From Takifugu bimaculatus (Eukaryota > Chordata > Actinopteri > Tetraodontiformes > Tetraodontidae): a stretch of 64,000 nt of DNA. Below, piece after piece: positions 24,580-37,489 of the stretch. A program made the position numbers and the translations under genes. The DNA is taken from contig CP034993.1 of NCBI GenBank assembly GCA_004026145.2, positions 1,167,580 through 1,231,579 of the forward strand, written 5' to 3'. The notes beneath the pieces are model-generated. The model did not search any database, was not told the DNA's origin, and saw only the letters and a program-made list of their open reading frames with translations. Positions within the stretch are counted from its first letter, which is position 1. Each line of letters starts with the position of its first letter.

Positions 24580-27500
24580 TGTATTCACACTTTCTCCTGG
24601 TCTTAAACCAGAGTGATACACTCTTGTGGAAAAGGGTTTATCTAGCTGGTAACGAAGCCTGGGTCTTGAGTTATTAGTCTCTTTCCTGTCTTGTTCATGG
24701 TTAGCCAACCACGGGTTATTAGTTCATTAATAGGACTTTGGTGCTGCTGTTTCCCTGCAAGCAGGGGACCAAGACAAAAGGCGGAAAAAAAAGGAGCCAA
24801 ACAGCAACAGAATTCTTTATTTACCGGAGAGTGAAAATGAGTGAACATTTCAGGTAATGAGTGTTGTATTTATTTGTCTAATGTTCGGACAGGGATCACC
24901 TGCTGACTGCCCCTCTGTGATCATTAACTGAATTAATGCTGGCAAAAGCACGCACGAGGCTGCTCGCACAGGCTGAGCGCATGTGTCCACTGTTTGTCAT
25001 GAATGTTTGTATGTGTGTGTGCGTGTGAGTATGCATTATCATTTACATTTAAATGTTATTGAGCACTAAAATTAACCATCCGTGCATTTGATGCATTGCA
25101 TTTGAATTTATTTTAAGGAATGAATTCTCTTATGATCTCTGTCCCATCTTGGTTCTAGGATGATTAAATAGTGGAATTAAATGTTCCAAACAGGAAAACA
25201 CAGGGAATTTCTAATTTATGATACTTGGTGCTCTGGTGGAGGACAACAGCAATAATAATAATAATAATCGCAGACATGTAATAATAAAAATGCGGACTTC
25301 TGATAGAATTGTATATGGTTGGCGCAATAGGAACAAATTACTATAATAGTACAGAATTCATAACGTATGAATTATTTAATATTGTTTCAGTTAGTCACAT
25401 CAATTATTTTAAATATTTACCACGAGGACACACCATACCAATCTTTAAACTGGTAATGATAAATGATACTTGCTTCTTATAACTTCTTTGCTTATTTATT
25501 TTAAATAGTAATGGTAATAGTCACCCCCCTGTATTTTAACTGGTGTTTTTGAACATTAATGAATGTGGTTTTCCTGTGAATCTGTAAAGATTTGTAACAA
25601 AATGCAGCACTATTACTCCCAACCATGTCACGTGCATTATGTATGAATGGATGGATGGTTTGTACATCTGCAAGGGGCAATATCAATTACTCCATTTTCA
25701 ACCAGAACAATTTGAGCTTTAGCTGAAGTCATGATATATGAGAGGAAGAGAGGGATGAAGGTGAAGCTTGTAAGGATGGTTCTCTAATTTCATGTTAATC
25801 AATTAACATACAATGGCTGTTTGCTTGGGATCTCTAAGTGGTCCCGGGGGGGATGGCCTGTTATACAACTAGAAAATGTTACGACTCCCACTAACAAGGC
25901 TTACACTGGTTAATGGGGAATTCTAATTATTACTCAGATGGAGTGCTGATGAACTAGCCTAGGCCGTTTTGATTGTGAGAAGTGGCTTTTATACTGAGCC
26001 CCAGGACCCAAAACAGATCATCACAGGATAGCGTTTTAGCGTGAGCAACCAAATCAAGAGATTGAAGTGATAAATAGCCTGATTGTTGTAATGATGCAAT
26101 ATTAATAAAGTTTGTCAGACTTTCTGAAACTTTATACTGAATGTCGATGTAAGATAAACAACATAAGACCTGCTGTCAAGAGCTCTTTGGACTCTCTAAG
26201 ATGTGTTTTCGCTGGTTTTCGTTAGCACTCAGACATCTGAGGGCGTGTGCGAGGTCTTTATAGTAGCACAAGAGCCTCGGCAGCTTGCCTTCAAGTGGAC
26301 CATGTGAAATGATTTGTGGACTGAATCACGTCTTTCACTCTTCTTGACTATGATGGGATGCTTGTGGTGTTAATAAAGTCCTGAAAATTCACCTCTTTGA
26401 ACTAATAAGGGGAAAACTTTTGGTGGAAAGATTCAATCCAAAAGAATAAGGAACGTAGATTTAGCTTAGAAATTAGCCATTATAGGCATAGTTAAAGGTT
26501 TGAGAAGGGTAACTGCAGCTAAGGCTATACAAAATATTTTAAAATCAATATGTTGGATATTTTCTTACATCTACAACTTTCAGTCTTCATCTTTTTAAAG
26601 TCTTGCTGCAGCACGGGAAACGAGCAGGAACCAAAGAGCGTTAGAAACCGCTGTCCTACTGTCCTACCTCAGACTAACCTTTAGCAGCCCTGGCAATGTT
26701 GTGTCAGCAATGACATTGGGATTCTATTAGCAGGTTGTGCAAGGCCTTGGCCTCCTGCCCTGTGGTGAGACCTACCATTGATCTGTCATGGGAGATGGAA
26801 GCTCCCTGCTCCTTGATCCCACAGGGCTCAATTTGAACCGTTCCAAAAATCTGGACCAGACCCCACTGCCGGAAATCTACCTGAGGGACAGAGAGAGGGG
26901 GAGAGTGGAGAGCTCAAGGTCGGGTGTGACGCCCGTGTGCTGAAAAAGACGACTCGCTATGGTTGACACCAACCATAATGGGCGTTGAAAAGTGAGGTTA
27001 TTTGTTATCGATTCCCAATGATGGGAATCACCAGGTCTATATATGCCTGTGTATGTGTGTACATGATGGTTAATGTAAGACTAAGAGCTTCCTCTGAAGG
27101 ACAGAGAAATCTCATCCAAGTCCTCTTTCTTCCTATTTTCAACGTGCACATGGCGGTGGATTTCCCAGCCAGCCTCATTTGTAACTTCACTGAATTACCC
27201 CAGATGCGCAACCTGAACCCACTTAAACATGTCACTTAGCGTTTGTTGGCGTAAGTCGAGACAGGGCCCTCATCAGATTTCAATGAGGGAGGCTGTGGCT
27301 AAAGTGGCTACTTGTCATGTTTATTTATTCGAATTCTCCCCCCCCCCGATTCTCGCATGAAGCCAATTTTGCCTGTCCAGATTGTTTAGAAAGACACCGA
27401 AGACCATGGGAGAGATGAGGGCCTGCGATGGATATGCAAGTGTGTTGCGTTGCTGTTAGTTTTCCAAATGGAGACGTCCACTGTGACGGGACGCAAACAG

Positions 27501-27735
27501 ATAACTGGGACTACTTTTCAGCACATGTGGAGATGGATCTTTAGAAACAGGGAATGTGTTTGTTTGTCAGGGAGGAAAGGGCTTTCTGGGCTCGGTGGGA
27601 CAGTTTTCGGAAAGACTGCTGAGGTGTAAAGAATTCCTCATCATTAGTGTCCATCGTTGTTGCTACTATAAGTCAACCATCCTGATAACGTCTATAGGTT
27701 ATTTATTTCATGAATCTTTGTAATTAACATGACAC
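24580..27735. other. Unique intronic sequence, no gene recognised
   Basis: About 3.2 kb of AT-rich unique sequence with a short (AAT)n at about 25250-25268 and ATGGATGGATGG at 25646-25657. No gene or transposon was recognised. Confidence 0.45.
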
Positions 27736-27737
27736 CA

Positions 27738-27762
27738 CCCCCCCCCCCCCCCCCCCCCCCCC
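27738..27762. repeat. Poly-C tract (C25)
   Basis: Twenty-five consecutive C, the longest mononucleotide C/G run in the window. Its true length is uncertain because such runs are read poorly. Confidence 0.9.
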
Positions 27763-27769
27763 AAATAAT

Positions 27770-29965
27770 AGGACAGAGCACCTTCACTGAACGATTGTGG
27801 TCCAGCGCAGTAAGACATTAATCTCCCTTTTACCATTATTAGTGACAGCATGTGGCCCCAATTAAAGGAAATCTAGCCAAAGTCATTGTTTATGTCATTA
27901 GCTAGATGATTTTCCTCTCTCGGGCCAGTTTATTTTGTTATTTTGTTACCAGTCATAAAAACTGGTCAGAGATGTTAAGATTAGAACAGACCATACCTTG
28001 TAAAGAGATTGCGCAATATCACCTTATGTAATTAATTGTGGTGAAGTAAATGTGTTTGCTTATAGTCTTTTAATCCTTTTTGACTTATACGGAATGAAGT
28101 TATGCTAAGGAACATGAGGCTACACATGAATTAGCAGAGGAAATACAAACAGAACAGAATATTAAAATATCCCCCACAGGCGATTCCCAGCTGTACTGTG
28201 GCATCCAGACACCTCGTGGTGCTGCTCCATTTTATATGTATGAAAATCTCTCATGGATCCATGATATACATTATATATGAGGGCTCCCGTTCTGCACTCC
28301 AGTCACAGGAACAGAATTTTCCATGATACGCGCTCCCCCTCGCCCCCCTGCTGCCCACTGCTCCCCCTCGCTTTCCCTCATCCCTGATTTCATTCATTTC
28401 TCTTCCACATGCCCTCCGTTTGTAGCGTTGTCTCATCCTGCTCCAAGTCCCTTTCATCCCGCTCCAGCCCTTTGGTCTCCAACCATTTCATCTTTCCATA
28501 AGTCAAACTTTACATCCCTGCATCCTCCCCATCCTTCCATCCCTTTCCCTGCCCCTCCCCTGTGTCCAGGGGTGCGAGCCAGGACTGTGTGACCACAAAT
28601 GTGGCCCTGCTGGGCCTCTCTCTGCAGTACGTTGATTTGTCTCCTTCGGTTCCGTATTGATTTCCTTTAGTACATGGGAAGAAAAAGAAGAAGAATGAGA
28701 TGGCGGATGTGACATTAAGAAAAAAAAAACATGGAGGAAAAAAAGACAGTCCAGGGAAAAAGACAATGAATGGAAAAATCTGTTGGTTTCAAGAGTTGGG
28801 TTCTGGCCTTACGGGGACGTTACCGGGTAGGTTCAAGAGAAGACGAAGCGGAGGTGAAGACAGAGGGAGCATGCAAGTGAGGTGTATTCCTTGGATTAAT
28901 TTTTTTTATTCCAACACTTTACTGTGCTTAATGGGTTCATGGTCTGGATGTGTTTCCCACCTTAAAATGATTCTCTGCTTAGTTCAATTTAAGTTGTGTG
29001 CAGCATAATCGATCTCCCCCATTAATTCTACTTAGCTGAGCTTCACTGTACAAGCCTGTGCTTGACTGGTCCACCAAGGCCAGCCTGCTGAAAGGCTGAC
29101 CTTTACATGCCTTGGACGGCCATTGATTTTCAGCAGGACTTATTTCATGAACCGGGGTTTGGGACAGGGCAGCCAGATGAAGATGAACTATGAGGCAAAA
29201 CCTGCTTCTTTTTTTAGTTTCTCCGCATTCTTATTCCTCTCCTCCATTCCTTTTTCCTTTTCACTTTAAAATCGGCAGCTTACATAACATAGTGGCCGAG
29301 CTACGGCGGTGGCATATCCATGTTTTGGTCTGTGCCGGAGCAGATGTAGGTTACTTTGTTAAGTACTTTACGGTGGCTCTCTCTATAACATGGACCCTTG
29401 GTATTTGCAGTCAGGAAATAATGTAAAGCACAGAGTGAGAACAAGCCATTAGAGCTCCCAGGGCTGCTCTCAGAGCCAAAGAACTGAGGAAAACAACCCT
29501 GACCCCTACGAAAAGCAGATGTAACATCCAGCTCACCGCTGCTGTAGGGTTCAGGAGGAGGGAGAAGCAAAAGAAAGAGGAAGAGAGGATGCCATCTTCA
29601 AACCCAAATGTGATTTCGATGGGATTTTAAGGGTTTTATATTTCAAAATATAAAATCTTGAAGCCCTAATTGTTAGATTAATGTAGTTGATGATCATTAA
29701 AATGAAAAAGGGGGAAAAAAGAAGATAAAACAAGGAGGGACCAAAGTGTAGGAGGCTTTTGTGTGATTAAGTTGGAGTTCATGCAGAGTGCACAGTCTCT
29801 TTCTTCTCGTTCTCTCTGTCTCTTGCATTGGCCTGGATTAGCTCGAAACTATACCAGCGACAGTTGTTTACTGTATTTAGAGTTAATGTATACGCACAAA
29901 TGTCCTTCACTGCTGGTGGATGCGAGATGATGGGCTGTTGGTATTATAAATGGGGATGAGGTAAT
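27770..29965. other. Unique intronic sequence with a C-rich pyrimidine block
   Basis: 28323-28565 is strongly C/T-rich on the + strand (CCCTCGCCCCCC, CATCCTCCCC); 28677-28770 is A/G-rich. The open frames here reflect that composition. Confidence 0.4.
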
Positions 29966-29971
29966 AACAAG

Positions 29972-29977
29972 GTGTGT

Positions 29978-30008
<31 letters not shown>

Positions 30009-30014
30009 GGGGGG
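29972..30014. repeat. Compound (GT)n-poly(G) tract
   Basis: About ten GT units (29972-29991) run directly into 23 consecutive G (29992-30014). Confidence 0.95.
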
Positions 30015-30019
30015 CACGT

Positions 30020-31150
30020 GTCTTATTGAATGTAGAACATGCATCGCTCATTTGAGGTTGTCAGAAGTGCAAATGAAGATCCAACAGGGAACACAAGCTA
30101 CTCATGTGTCATTTATATATCAGCTAGCACATGTAAGATAGATCCCTGGTGATTGAAGGAAGCGGACCTGATGGATCACGTTGGAGACCAGGTCCTGAAC
30201 CCGGTGTTGATGGACCTTCTCAGTTATAATTTCACCCACATTTCAGAGACATTTCATTAAACCAGCCTGATAATTACCAGTGATTCACCTACAGGAGGAG
30301 CCAAAGGTCAGGTTTGGTCATATGGTAAGTTTTAATTAAAACAAAACAACTATCAAGCTCTCCTGATTAACCTTAGCAATCCGGTCCATTGGTTAACAGT
30401 GAGGGTAACAATGGTGGAATATCTACCTGAAGGGACTGTGTAATATAGGCTTAACAAGCAATTAGATGCATTTAGACTGCTTAAAGTTCAAGCTGGGCAT
30501 CAGAATGTGTTCAGTCCAATTAGACTTTCTACTGCTGAGGGCTGTCTTCATTCACGACGGCGAGGCTTTAATGTCTCATGTAAACAGTCGCTCCTGCCTG
30601 TTTGTTGTGCTGTAACATCTGGATATGCATCTTTATTCAGCCCTGCTTAACAGCACATGTTAAAATTTGCATTTTGTTTTTGTGGTTTTATGGAATCACA
30701 TTTATGCTTCTAAAATATATGTTACTTTTTTTTAACACGGATAATACGGATGATTTTTTCAAATCTGCAGTCATCAAATGATCAACATCTGTATGTATCT
30801 GTGAAATTCGATCCTGAACCACATGTGTTCAGCCAGTTAAACCCGACCAGTGGAACCCAAGGCCACAGGAGGTGGCGTGCTGTAGGAGCTGGCAGACACG
30901 TCCAATGTGTTTTCCACTCCAGTGCTTCTTGCTCTCTCTTTGTCAAAGTGTATTTGCTGCTGATTGGGAGAAATGAGGAGAGGTCAGGGCCGGTGTAATG
31001 AATGTCTGGGCTTTCTCTGTACGCCTGAAACACAGTCATAGGATTTATCATTAAAAAATGCTTAAAATGCAATTTTTGTTTCTGTAAGGAAACAGCTTCT
31101 GTTTTGTAGTGCATTAATGCAAGTACGTAAGTATTGAATACTGCTGCACT
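30020..31150. other. Unique intronic sequence, no gene recognised
   Basis: AT-moderate unique sequence; nothing recognised. Confidence 0.45.
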
Positions 31151-31153
31151 GCA

Positions 31154-31165
31154 TGTGTGTGTGTG

Positions 31166-31198
<33 letters not shown>
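31154..31198. repeat. (GT)n microsatellite with one GC step
   Basis: About 45 bp of GT. It lies 117 bp upstream of a (CA)n tract of similar length. Confidence 0.97.
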
Positions 31199-31315
31199 AA
31201 AGGGGAGACTGAGAAAGAGCCAGAGCTCACAGGATAACACAGAACCGGCCTGTTCTGTCCATCTGCTCAGAGCTTCATTCCCAGCATATCAATAGGCCGT
31301 GTATTACATGCACCC

Positions 31316-31330
31316 GCACACACACACACA

Positions 31331-31361
<31 letters not shown>

Positions 31362-31362
31362 C
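31316..31362. repeat. (CA)n microsatellite with one CAC interruption
   Basis: About 47 bp of CA units with a phase shift (CACCAC) in the middle. Confidence 0.97.
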
Positions 31363-31364
31363 CT

Positions 31365-32815
31365 GATTACCAGGCTACAGTGCAGGGTCCATATTTTCCC
31401 AACATGATAATGGTCATTTTGGATAATAAATTCATCCTCTCATCAATAAGCAGAGTGTCAGATTGATGTGCGGCGTGAACAGATGTGGCCGGTTAATGAT
31501 CCTGAATGCACAAGTTCCGCGTTTGTGTTGGTGAGTCATTTGTGGCACCAGGCTTTAAAACTGGAAGAATGTATTAGAGTTGAACGTGTGTTTAAGGGGA
31601 ATGTTTGCGAGTTGCTGTATTTACTTGCATTTTGTATACAGTTTTTTTTCTTTTGTTTACTTTATCTTCACATTTACTGCTCCGTCCATAGACACCTAAA
31701 AGATAAATTCCTCACCCTTCTGTCTAGTTTAACCACATAATGCATTCAGGGCAAGTCATGTTTCACCGTCTCAGCATGTGAGGGGCTTCAGAGGCTCAGG
31801 CTCCATGCTTGGCTGTGTCCTATCTTTCTACTTCCATCTATCTCCATCATTCCTCTGCTTTCTTCTTATTGTCCTCTCCTCTCCTAGGATGGGTGGCATA
31901 GGGAGCGGAGGAGCAGAAAAGTGCAAGTGCTGGTGAATTTGCTAATAGGCAATCATAGTGCTCAGGACAAGAATGCCTACTGGAGGTCTGGGGACCATTA
32001 AAAAAAACGTCAACTCGGCATAGGTATGCCAAGAATTATGAGTCAGTGGGCAGGCAGCCCTTCTTGGCTCCTATTGGTCCTGGTAGTGGGCCATAATCTG
32101 TCACAATCCTGGAGTTGCTGTGACAGCAGCAGGAGCATTCTGGGCTCAACACAGAGGGGGAAAGAAACACGCAGCTCATGGGGTGTGTATTTCTGACCGT
32201 GACTCCAGCTTTAAGCCAGTATGAGTGGGAATGAGGACACGCAAGGCTGTGGGATAGGTGGAAAAGTCACAGGAAATGAGACCATTCTCAAAAGACAAAC
32301 ATCCCATAAATGAATCAATAAAGCACTGATAAAGTAGTTTTACTAAGAACTGATCATTGGGCTTATGTTAGATTGCTTTTGATGCTGGTGTTACTCAGAG
32401 TGTGGAATTCCTTTTTAATGTATTTTCTTTAATGGTATTTTTGTTTGTCTGAGCTTCAGCTGCATTTATCTGCCACTACAATGTTTTAGTGTGGAAAGGA
32501 CTCAGTAATACCTCTCATCATTTAGAGATTAAAGTAATAACACAGCCATTGTGAGGCATGTTTCATGCATTTTCTTCATCACATTATAGATTATTCCACT
32601 GAAGCCACTGCTTTGTACTTTATACAACTTTGTTCTGGCTTTCCGCCTGTGTTAGTAATTTAGTTTTTTACAAAGTCTATGAAAGCAGCGACAAAATGAA
32701 TTCCTTTTTTATTTTGTGCCTGGCTCAATACTTCAAACTACTACTAAAAAAATAGTAGCAGGCCAATGTCTAATTTCAGTGGCACAATACAACATGAAAA
32801 CCAACACTCCTGAAT
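31365..32815. other. Unique intronic sequence, no gene recognised
   Basis: AT-moderate unique sequence; nothing recognised. Confidence 0.45.
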
Positions 32816-32821
32816 GTGGCT

Positions 32822-32823
<2 letters not shown>

Positions 32824-32881
<58 letters not shown>
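32824..32881. repeat. (GT)29 microsatellite
   Basis: About 58 bp of uninterrupted GT. Confidence 0.97.
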
Positions 32882-32883
<2 letters not shown>

Positions 32884-32969
32884 CCCTGAGTCAAATCTGA
32901 AAAACAATTTGCAGAAACCCCAGTATGAGTCCCCATTAAAGCCAGTTACAGGTTGTTTTCAAATGAGAG

Positions 32970-33014
32970 TGTCCTCATTATTTTTTCATCACAGAGCTTA
33001 TTGAAAGGTGAGTG
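32970..33014 (+). other. Possible cryptic 13-nt microexon between acceptor- and donor-like signals
   Basis: A pyrimidine tract ending in ATCACAG (AG at 32993-32994) is followed 13 nt later by AAAG|GTGAGTG (GT at 33008-33009), a strong donor. If used, the 13-nt insert (32995-33007) would shift the reading frame. It may simply be a decoy site pair. Confidence 0.2.
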
Positions 33015-33800
33015 AAAAGTCCCCAAAAGTGTCGTTTTTCCAGAGGTAAACAGAGTTGCAGCCAAATTCAATACAGCCGAATTAGCCCGAGTCTGCTTCT
33101 TTTCCTTCAAAAGCTTCTCTCTGTTACTGGGCTTGCTTGTGTTTTCTTTCCTGCTATTTCAGTCTGCCACACAGACACACAGCAAAAGTGCTCCACAATT
33201 CAGATTAATGGGCGTTGCAGTTGCATCAAGGCAAACTTCCTTTGTTGGTTGATTTATGAGACATTTTATGTTTTTTTTATTTTTTATTTTTTTACAATGC
33301 CGTTTATATTTACAACACAGCACTGCTGCCTCTCAGAAATGGAACTGCAGCGTGTTTCTTACCCCATCGTTTCATTAAAATCAGAGTTTATCCTATTATT
33401 CATACTGTAACATATGTTATCATTGCACGTGCTCGCCGACGGTCAGGCAGAACCTAATCTTCAAAGCAAATATCAAGGTGGTAGCGAGATAAGTGGGACC
33501 TGTGCATCGGGGCATCTTTAAGCATTAAAGACACACATCTTCAGATGAGACGAGGTCGCCCTTCTGATGCCACTGGGTTTCTGCGTGTCGGACTCTTATC
33601 GTGTTCTGGACATTTCCTCATAATAAACTGGAGAACATAAAAGCACCTCAGACAGCGAGCAGCGCGTAGGAAGCAGAGTGTGTTTGTGTGATGTGTGAGG
33701 GAGAGCTGTGAGGCCCCCAAAAGCCTAAACCTCTGGTGCGCTGCAGCGATAAGATTCATTAGATAGGTCGGAAAATGCAAGAGAGAGGAAAAATCAAGCA

Positions 33801-33828
33801 GACACACACACACAGACACACACACACT
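33801..33828. repeat. Short (AC)n microsatellite with GAC interruption
   Basis: About 28 bp of AC units broken by one G. Confidence 0.9.
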
Positions 33829-34021
33829 CTGCTCCCACATTTGTTGATACAGATTCACGATGTGTCACACATTACAGGAAAAAACCATGTCAAACGTACA
33901 GAGGGCTTGAGAAGCAGCCATGCCAAAGGTATCAGGGAGTGATGCCCTTTTCCAAATATCCAAAGTGTAAATCACATGTTGTAAGTGAAGTGTGTCAGAA
34001 AGAGTCGGAACTTGAGAGGTT

Positions 34022-34200
34022 TTCATCTTTTTTTTGTTAGCGATAGATCCCCACCTACTCTTTCTTTAGCAATATCTTCTAAAGCAGATCTTCATTAGTT
34101 TTTCCCTTCTCTTTTTCCCTCTTTCTGACACATTTTTGATGATCCCCCTCCTCCTCTCTTCTCCATCTCTCAGTCTCACCCCGCTCTCTTTTTATCTTTT
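34022..34200 (+). repeat. Pyrimidine-rich block
   Basis: About 180 bp mostly C/T, including TTCCCTTCTCTTTTTCCC and CCTCCTCCTCTCTTCTCC. No donor-like partner downstream makes it look like a used exon. Confidence 0.5.
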
Positions 34201-34204
34201 GGAC

Positions 34205-36920
34205 GCCCTGCTACAAGCTCAGTAGGACAGGATTTAGGCATTAGCTCAATCCTCCTATCTACTCCCCCTCAAGATTGCACACTGTTTCTGTCACTCACAT
34301 AATTCAGTCCGCTGCACAGGTCTTGTAGGACGTTCAGCCGCTAATATAAGCATGTGTGTGTGTGGACAGTTTGTATTTCTCAAGACAGGAAACATAGCGG
34401 AGCAGACACACACCCGTGATGTCAGGGAGCTGCACTGTCTGCGTGGAGCGACAGGACGCTAGCAAACTAGCTGAGGGATAAGTTATAGGTGATCAGACAC
34501 GTCAAAATTGTACAGAGGTTGATGATAAACATCATCAGCTATCTAAATGCTACGCAGCCCCTCTGCTGAGTCACGGGGCCCATAAAGGAGGTGGTTTTGA
34601 TGTGTGACATTCACCTTCATGAAATCTTGATGAACGCTGAGTTGTGATGTCTGTGTAATGAGCGCAGTAGCAGCCTGACAGCTGGCCAACCACTTCAGCA
34701 AGTCGAGGTAGGATAATGGCGCAAGGATAACCTCAGGCTGTTACTGGGAAGCAGTTAGTGTTTTGGGGAAAGAGATAAAACAGGAAGTTGGATGGCATCA
34801 GACAACAGAAGGTCTAATGGTCTTATTTAAAGATGTAGTGGCACTAGTAATAATGGTACAACAGATTGCACGTTTGCGAGTTAGCTGCAGCCTCATGGCT
34901 AATTTGTGTATTACAAGACACATCCAATGTAACAGATGGACGTCAACACTTTTGTTCCAAAAGGAGCAATTCAGCCTTTTAAAAAAAGTCATACTCAGAC
35001 ATGCAAAATAACCACAAAGCAGAAGGAAACGGCACTATATGGACAGAAGCTCGTGGCTTAATTTAGAATGCTAAAATCCACCTCTGCGGGATGTGAGTTA
35101 AAGTTTCCTCCCTGTTTAAAGTGGATGTAGCATGAAGGACTACAACTTTGTAAGTGCAAAAATCGCACAATCTATCCGAGGTCTGCAGGTGTCCGCCAGT
35201 CCATGTCGATGCCTCCAGCTCTAAATCCTGCTGGAAATGAAAGGAATCCCAGAGCTTATTTTGGCAGCCATCTCTCCAGCACTGACCAACCCTTGTTATC
35301 TGGACCAGCACCCTGTGCTGCAGGCACATTTCCACATATGGAAAAATTAAAACTCACTTTGCACAAACATATTCTCCCATGCCTCCAAGTATATATTTGA
35401 ACACGGTCACGTTAATTATTTGTTTCATGCAAGCAGGCGGTCTACAGCATCAGCGCCTCATCCAGCCTTTCCCGCTTATATACATGCATATAGTCCATAT
35501 GTAAAACAAGTGTGATACCAATTATGGTAGTGCATCTCAAGTTTTTTTTTAACTTTATTTAATAATATGCACAGTCGAGGTGATTGAAAGAAGCGTGTCA
35601 TTAGATCATAGCTCTCTCCAGTCTGTCTTCTGGATGCTATATTCAGTACAGAATCATTAGTGGAGGCTGCAGGCTCCAGAGAGTCAACACGCACAAGCCT
35701 TCCGATCAATATTAAGAAATATTAATTATATGTAAGTCCGCTCACTCCGGAGGGGGCTGTTTATGCTGCCCTTACAGAGTGGTGCAGTAACAGGAGCTCT
35801 GATGACCCACTAATATGTAATAATGATCTCAGTACCAACATTACTCTCTATTAAATCTGAGTGAAGGCCACGATACACAACACACACACGTACGGCTCTT
35901 ACAGCTCTTGCGCTGCACCAACTATAGAGTTTCTTTTTTTTATTACTGAGACGCAGAGAAGATTTATAGTAATTTTAATTTAATAGACTGCTTCTCCTGC
36001 AATGGAGGCTCCTCCTTGTGGATAATAAGAAGCTCACAGACTAGCAAAGTTTGAGACTTGGAAATGCAGCAGCTCTTTAAAGCACTTTCCAAAGCAGTAT
36101 TGTTTTCTTGCTTCTGGGGAAGCAGCGCGGAGTCTGGGACTTTGCACTGCTCAATCTCGCTAACGTCTACTAGGTCTTGAAGTCATTACTGCCGCAGCAA
36201 GTGCCAAGAGTAGGAGCTAAATCCTCCACACTGCTAACAGGCCAAGTCCTGACTACAGTTCCTTCACTTGCTCTGTGTAATTTGAAATCAGACAGTGGAA
36301 TGTCTTTTGTGACCTGAGCCCTGATCCTTCTGTGTTCTCAGACTCAGACACTGGAAAGTTTAGCCAGGTTCTGAAGAGACAAAGAAAGTACAGGTTTTAG
36401 GTCCGGTTCATCTGTTATCATTATTGTAGCATAACAAGGGGACAGATTCAGTCTTATATAAAATAAAGACTTTTCTCTGTTGTTATCATCTTGAAATCTC
36501 TTTATTTCCTCATTCTTTTTGTGATTATTTGAAATCTTAAAACCACATCGATAGTAATTTGTAAAGACTCTGATGTTGCTGTGTGACTATCATCAGTATT
36601 GTCGAAAACTTACTCTTATCTGGATGTAATTAATGGTGTCCTTGGCAACAGCAGCCACCTTTGTGCATTTGCAAATTACACAATTTTCTTAATATGTGTT
36701 CAAGAAGGATGGCATAGACAGAAGCATCAATAGCAAGTGTCACAGACCATAATGCATTGCTCTCTGGGAACTAAATAGGCCATTAAGCTGGCATGATGGA
36801 GGCTGAACTGTAACTAGCTTTGGAGAGAGCTGTGACTTACCCACGGGCTCCCTGCAGAGACAGCTGAGATCATAGCGCGGTGGACGAGCCACAACTACAG
36901 ATTTAGCCTCATCTATCATA
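34205..36920. other. Unique intronic sequence, no gene recognised
   Basis: About 2.7 kb unique sequence of mixed composition; nothing recognised. Confidence 0.45.
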
Positions 36921-36924
36921 CCCT

Positions 36925-37485
36925 TAAACACAAATCAACGGGAACAAATCGTGCCTTTCCCCGCTTTCAGTCTCCAGAAAGACAAGCAGATCTTTTCCTG
37001 TCGCGTTTTGCTGCCTGATTTCTTTTAGGTATGCATACGACGTGCGCCTCAGAGCTCTGTCTTCATGTCCCGCCTGAAACCAGGGGCATGTTGGCTTCTC
37101 ATACACGTGTCGTACGAGGAGATGACCAACGGCGGACATTCGTTTCGCTCTTCCGAGCTTTTCAGATGCACTTTCCGGACCTACCAGCAGCCACCGCCGC
37201 TTGTGCTGCCTAAATGGTACCAACTTATAGAAAGAATCCTCGTCGCCTGCACGTTGACACTGAATAGGCGCCGTAGCGGCCTTCATGACACCACTAGCAC
37301 TAGTCAACTGTGTATATTTATACGCCCACGCTCCACTTTCCACCAATGTGTAGCTTTTAACATGGACGTTTGTACAATGTATCACATTTTTGATACGTCA
37401 GTGATCCTGATCTTTTCCACCCGATTCTGATGCTGTTTGTGATCGCCCCCGATTTCTGATCACGTGATCGGATCGGGGACATTCC
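36925..37485 (-). mobile_element. Probable hAT-like DNA transposon remnant (terminal part)
   Basis: The + strand right end (37380-37478) carries GATCCTGATC, CCCGATTCTGATG and nested palindromes: GATCACGTGATC (37458-37469) inside CCCCGAT (37447-37453) and ATCGGGG (37472-37478). Repeated ATCGG/CCGAT words around ATCACGTGAT resemble, from memory, the subterminal region of several fish hAT-like elements. The segment to the left is richer in CpG than its surroundings. An antisense open frame of 153 codons (36924-37385) spans it, but shows no BED finger or hAT dimerisation motif, so it is probably untranslated or decayed sequence. Element ends and target duplications were not located. Confidence 0.35.
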
Positions 37486-37489
37486 TGGC

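Noticed and set aside
36924..37385. 153-codon antisense open frame as a gene
   Set aside because: It falls within a transposon-like segment and shows no transposase motif or other domain; more likely a low-stop CpG-rich stretch.
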